The notes under the pieces: generated by a model
Databases searched by the model: none
The model's input: only the letters and a program-made list of their open reading frames with translations
Told to the model about the DNA's origin: nothing
Shown here: positions 4,473-5,299 of the stretch, in pieces
Layout: every line of letters begins with the position of its first letter
Numbering within the stretch: position 1 is the first letter of the stretch
NCBI GenBank assembly: GCA_913064935.1
Contig: CAJYBF010000091.1
Location: 1-5,299 of the forward strand
Origin: an uncultured Mollicutes bacterium
Lineage (GTDB): Bacteria > Bacillota_I > Bacilli_A > MAG-NZ
Length of the DNA stretch: 5,299 bases
Direction: 5' to 3'
Made by a program: the position numbers and the translations under genes

Positions 4473-5298
4473 ATATCTTGAGTGCGGATACTTTGAGTTC
4501 CTTTTTATCTATTGTTATAGTAATCCTATTATTTTTATACTGGAGCAATAGATCTCTATTCACTTCATACGCTGAAATCATCAATTTCTCTCCATCTTGG
4601 TTATCACTACTTAATCTGCTAAATCTGATTCTCATAGAATTTTTCTTGTTGTCTATTTGATCTAAATCAAAAATAGAAGCGTACTTGTCAAACAAACTTT
4701 TGTCCATAAACTCAACTAGATGTACAGGTATTTGTCCGTATCTATCTTGCATTTCAATGGCATCAGTTGTCGATTCAGGTCGATTATCATCACAGGGCAT
4801 GATGAGGCCGTAAAGTTGTAATGATTGTTCATTCGGATGCTGTGCATTGTATCTGGCAAAGGATTGTTGTGCAATGTATGCTGTGGTGGCGGAGTCAATA
4901 CCTCCGATCATTCCAATTATTCCTCCCCTCTTTTGAGCGTCAACAATCTGATCCATGATAAATTGTTGAATCTCTTCTTCTGATCTTTTATCTTTATTGT
5001 CTTCATAAATTGCTTGAGCGATAGCATATGCTTCATCAACACGTCTTTTAACACGAGAAGTCAAACGCTCTTTTATAATTGATTTACGATAAACAATAAT
5101 CTCTGATAAACCCAGTATTTTTGCTTCTAATAATTGCTTTTCTTTATTAAACAGACCTTCTTCTATCTCTTGTAAATTACTTTCAAAACTTCCTGCAAAC
5201 ATCTGTATATAGATAATTGAAATCACACCAACAAGTATTGGAGTCAAAAAAAGAGGACTCAAGGTAATAAATCTTAGAAACACATTCTCTTTATACAT
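4444..5298 (-). CDS. Mosaic ORF: membrane-anchored Cache-like sensor segment joined to a NadE-like fragment
   Basis: This is a 284-codon ORF with ATG at 5298. The true start could lie outside the window, since only one base remains upstream. Residues 8-33 form a hydrophobic segment typical of an N-terminal signal anchor. Residues 34-118 are helical and charged, and resemble the start of a Cache-type extracytoplasmic sensor (RRVDEAYAIAQAIYED, then SEEEIQQFIMDQI). Residues 119-197 resemble the PP-loop region of NAD+ synthetase: RGGIIGMIGGIDSATTAYIA, then LYGLIMPC. Residues 198-284 are not recognised and lack a membrane segment. A Cache sensor would normally continue to its binding pocket, a second membrane helix and a signalling domain; none is present. 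NadE would need about 150 further residues for the NAD-adenylate site. So neither parent function is likely to be intact. The NadE-like part is richer in G+C than both flanks. It could be a recombinant pseudogene, a new fusion or an assembly join. No terminator separates it from spoVT. Confidence 0.6.
   Translation of the reverse strand: MYKENVFLRFITLSPLFLTPILVGVISIIYIQMFAGSFESNLQEIEEGLFNKEKQLLEAKILGLSEIIVYRKSIIKERLTSRVKRRVDEAYAIAQAIYEDNKDKRSEEEIQQFIMDQIVDAQKRGGIIGMIGGIDSATTAYIAQQSFARYNAQHPNEQSLQLYGLIMPCDDNRPESTTDAIEMQDRYGQIPVHLVEFMDKSLFDKYASIFDLDQIDNKKNSMRIRFSRLSSDNQDGEKLMISAYEVNRDLLLQYKNNRITITIDKKELKVSALKIFNQFFEKIV
4708..4944 (-). other. NadE-like (NH3-dependent NAD+ synthetase) internal fragment embedded in the mosaic ORF
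   Basis: About 79 codons match the nucleotide-binding half of NadE in order: the PP-loop IGGIDSA (residues 131-137 of the ORF; family form SGGxDS), the helix TTAYIAQQSFARY, the strand LYGLIMPC (162-169), and a DA-x-x-M...IPVHLVEF stretch where NadE has its second nucleotide-site strand. The first PP-loop serine is isoleucine here. The N-terminal helix of NadE and everything after about one third of the enzyme are missing. The reading frame is open through both ends. Confidence 0.6.
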
Positions 5299-5299
5299 G

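Noticed and set aside
4716..4898. Minus-strand 60-codon frame within the mosaic ORF
   Set aside because: It is an out-of-frame reading of the NadE-like segment. It does not continue NadE, so it does not support a simple frameshift explanation.

Overview
The window is AT-rich, and all of its real genes lie on the minus strand. They read from about 5298 down to position 1. A SpoVT-type AbrB regulator, Shine-Dalgarno sites close to the AAGGAGGTGA consensus, sigma-A-like promoters and a U-tract terminator together suggest a low-GC, spore-forming or spore-former-derived Bacillota with anaerobic redox metabolism. No RNA gene, CRISPR array or recognisable insertion sequence was found.

Right end (4444-5298): a 284-codon ORF that reads like a mosaic. 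It has an N-terminal membrane anchor and a Cache-like sensor segment. These are followed in frame by a short, G+C-richer piece resembling the ATP-pyrophosphatase (PP-loop) region of NH3-dependent NAD+ synthetase (NadE), with the first serine of SGGxDS replaced. The tail is unrecognised. This is the oddest item in the window. It could be a decayed or recombinant gene, a genuine novel fusion, or an assembly chimera.

Middle (3826-4472): spoVT, with a probable promoter inside the end of the upstream ORF, a short leader that can fold across the start codon, and a clear intrinsic terminator directly after the stop codon. A gene-free stretch of about 346 bases (3510-3855) separates it from the redox operon. 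That stretch holds a good promoter, a Rex-like palindrome overlapping the -35 box, a 15-base motif present three times, and two further inverted repeats.

Left (1-3509): a tight three-gene operon. It encodes a NuoE-like [2Fe-2S] thioredoxin-fold subunit, then a NuoF-like FMN/NADH subunit (8-base overlap) with an N-terminal [2Fe-2S] domain and a C-terminal 2x[4Fe-4S] ferredoxin. A 9-base gap leads to a protein that joins a NuoG-type ferredoxin to a GltD/NfnB-type FAD and NADPH-binding reductase; it runs off the left edge. An NADH-flavin module next to an NADPH-type flavin module, linked by many Fe-S clusters, points to a soluble electron-bifurcating NADH/ferredoxin:NADP+ transhydrogenase of the Stn type. 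A hydrogenase or formate dehydrogenase accessory role remains possible, because the end of the third gene and whatever follows it cannot be seen.
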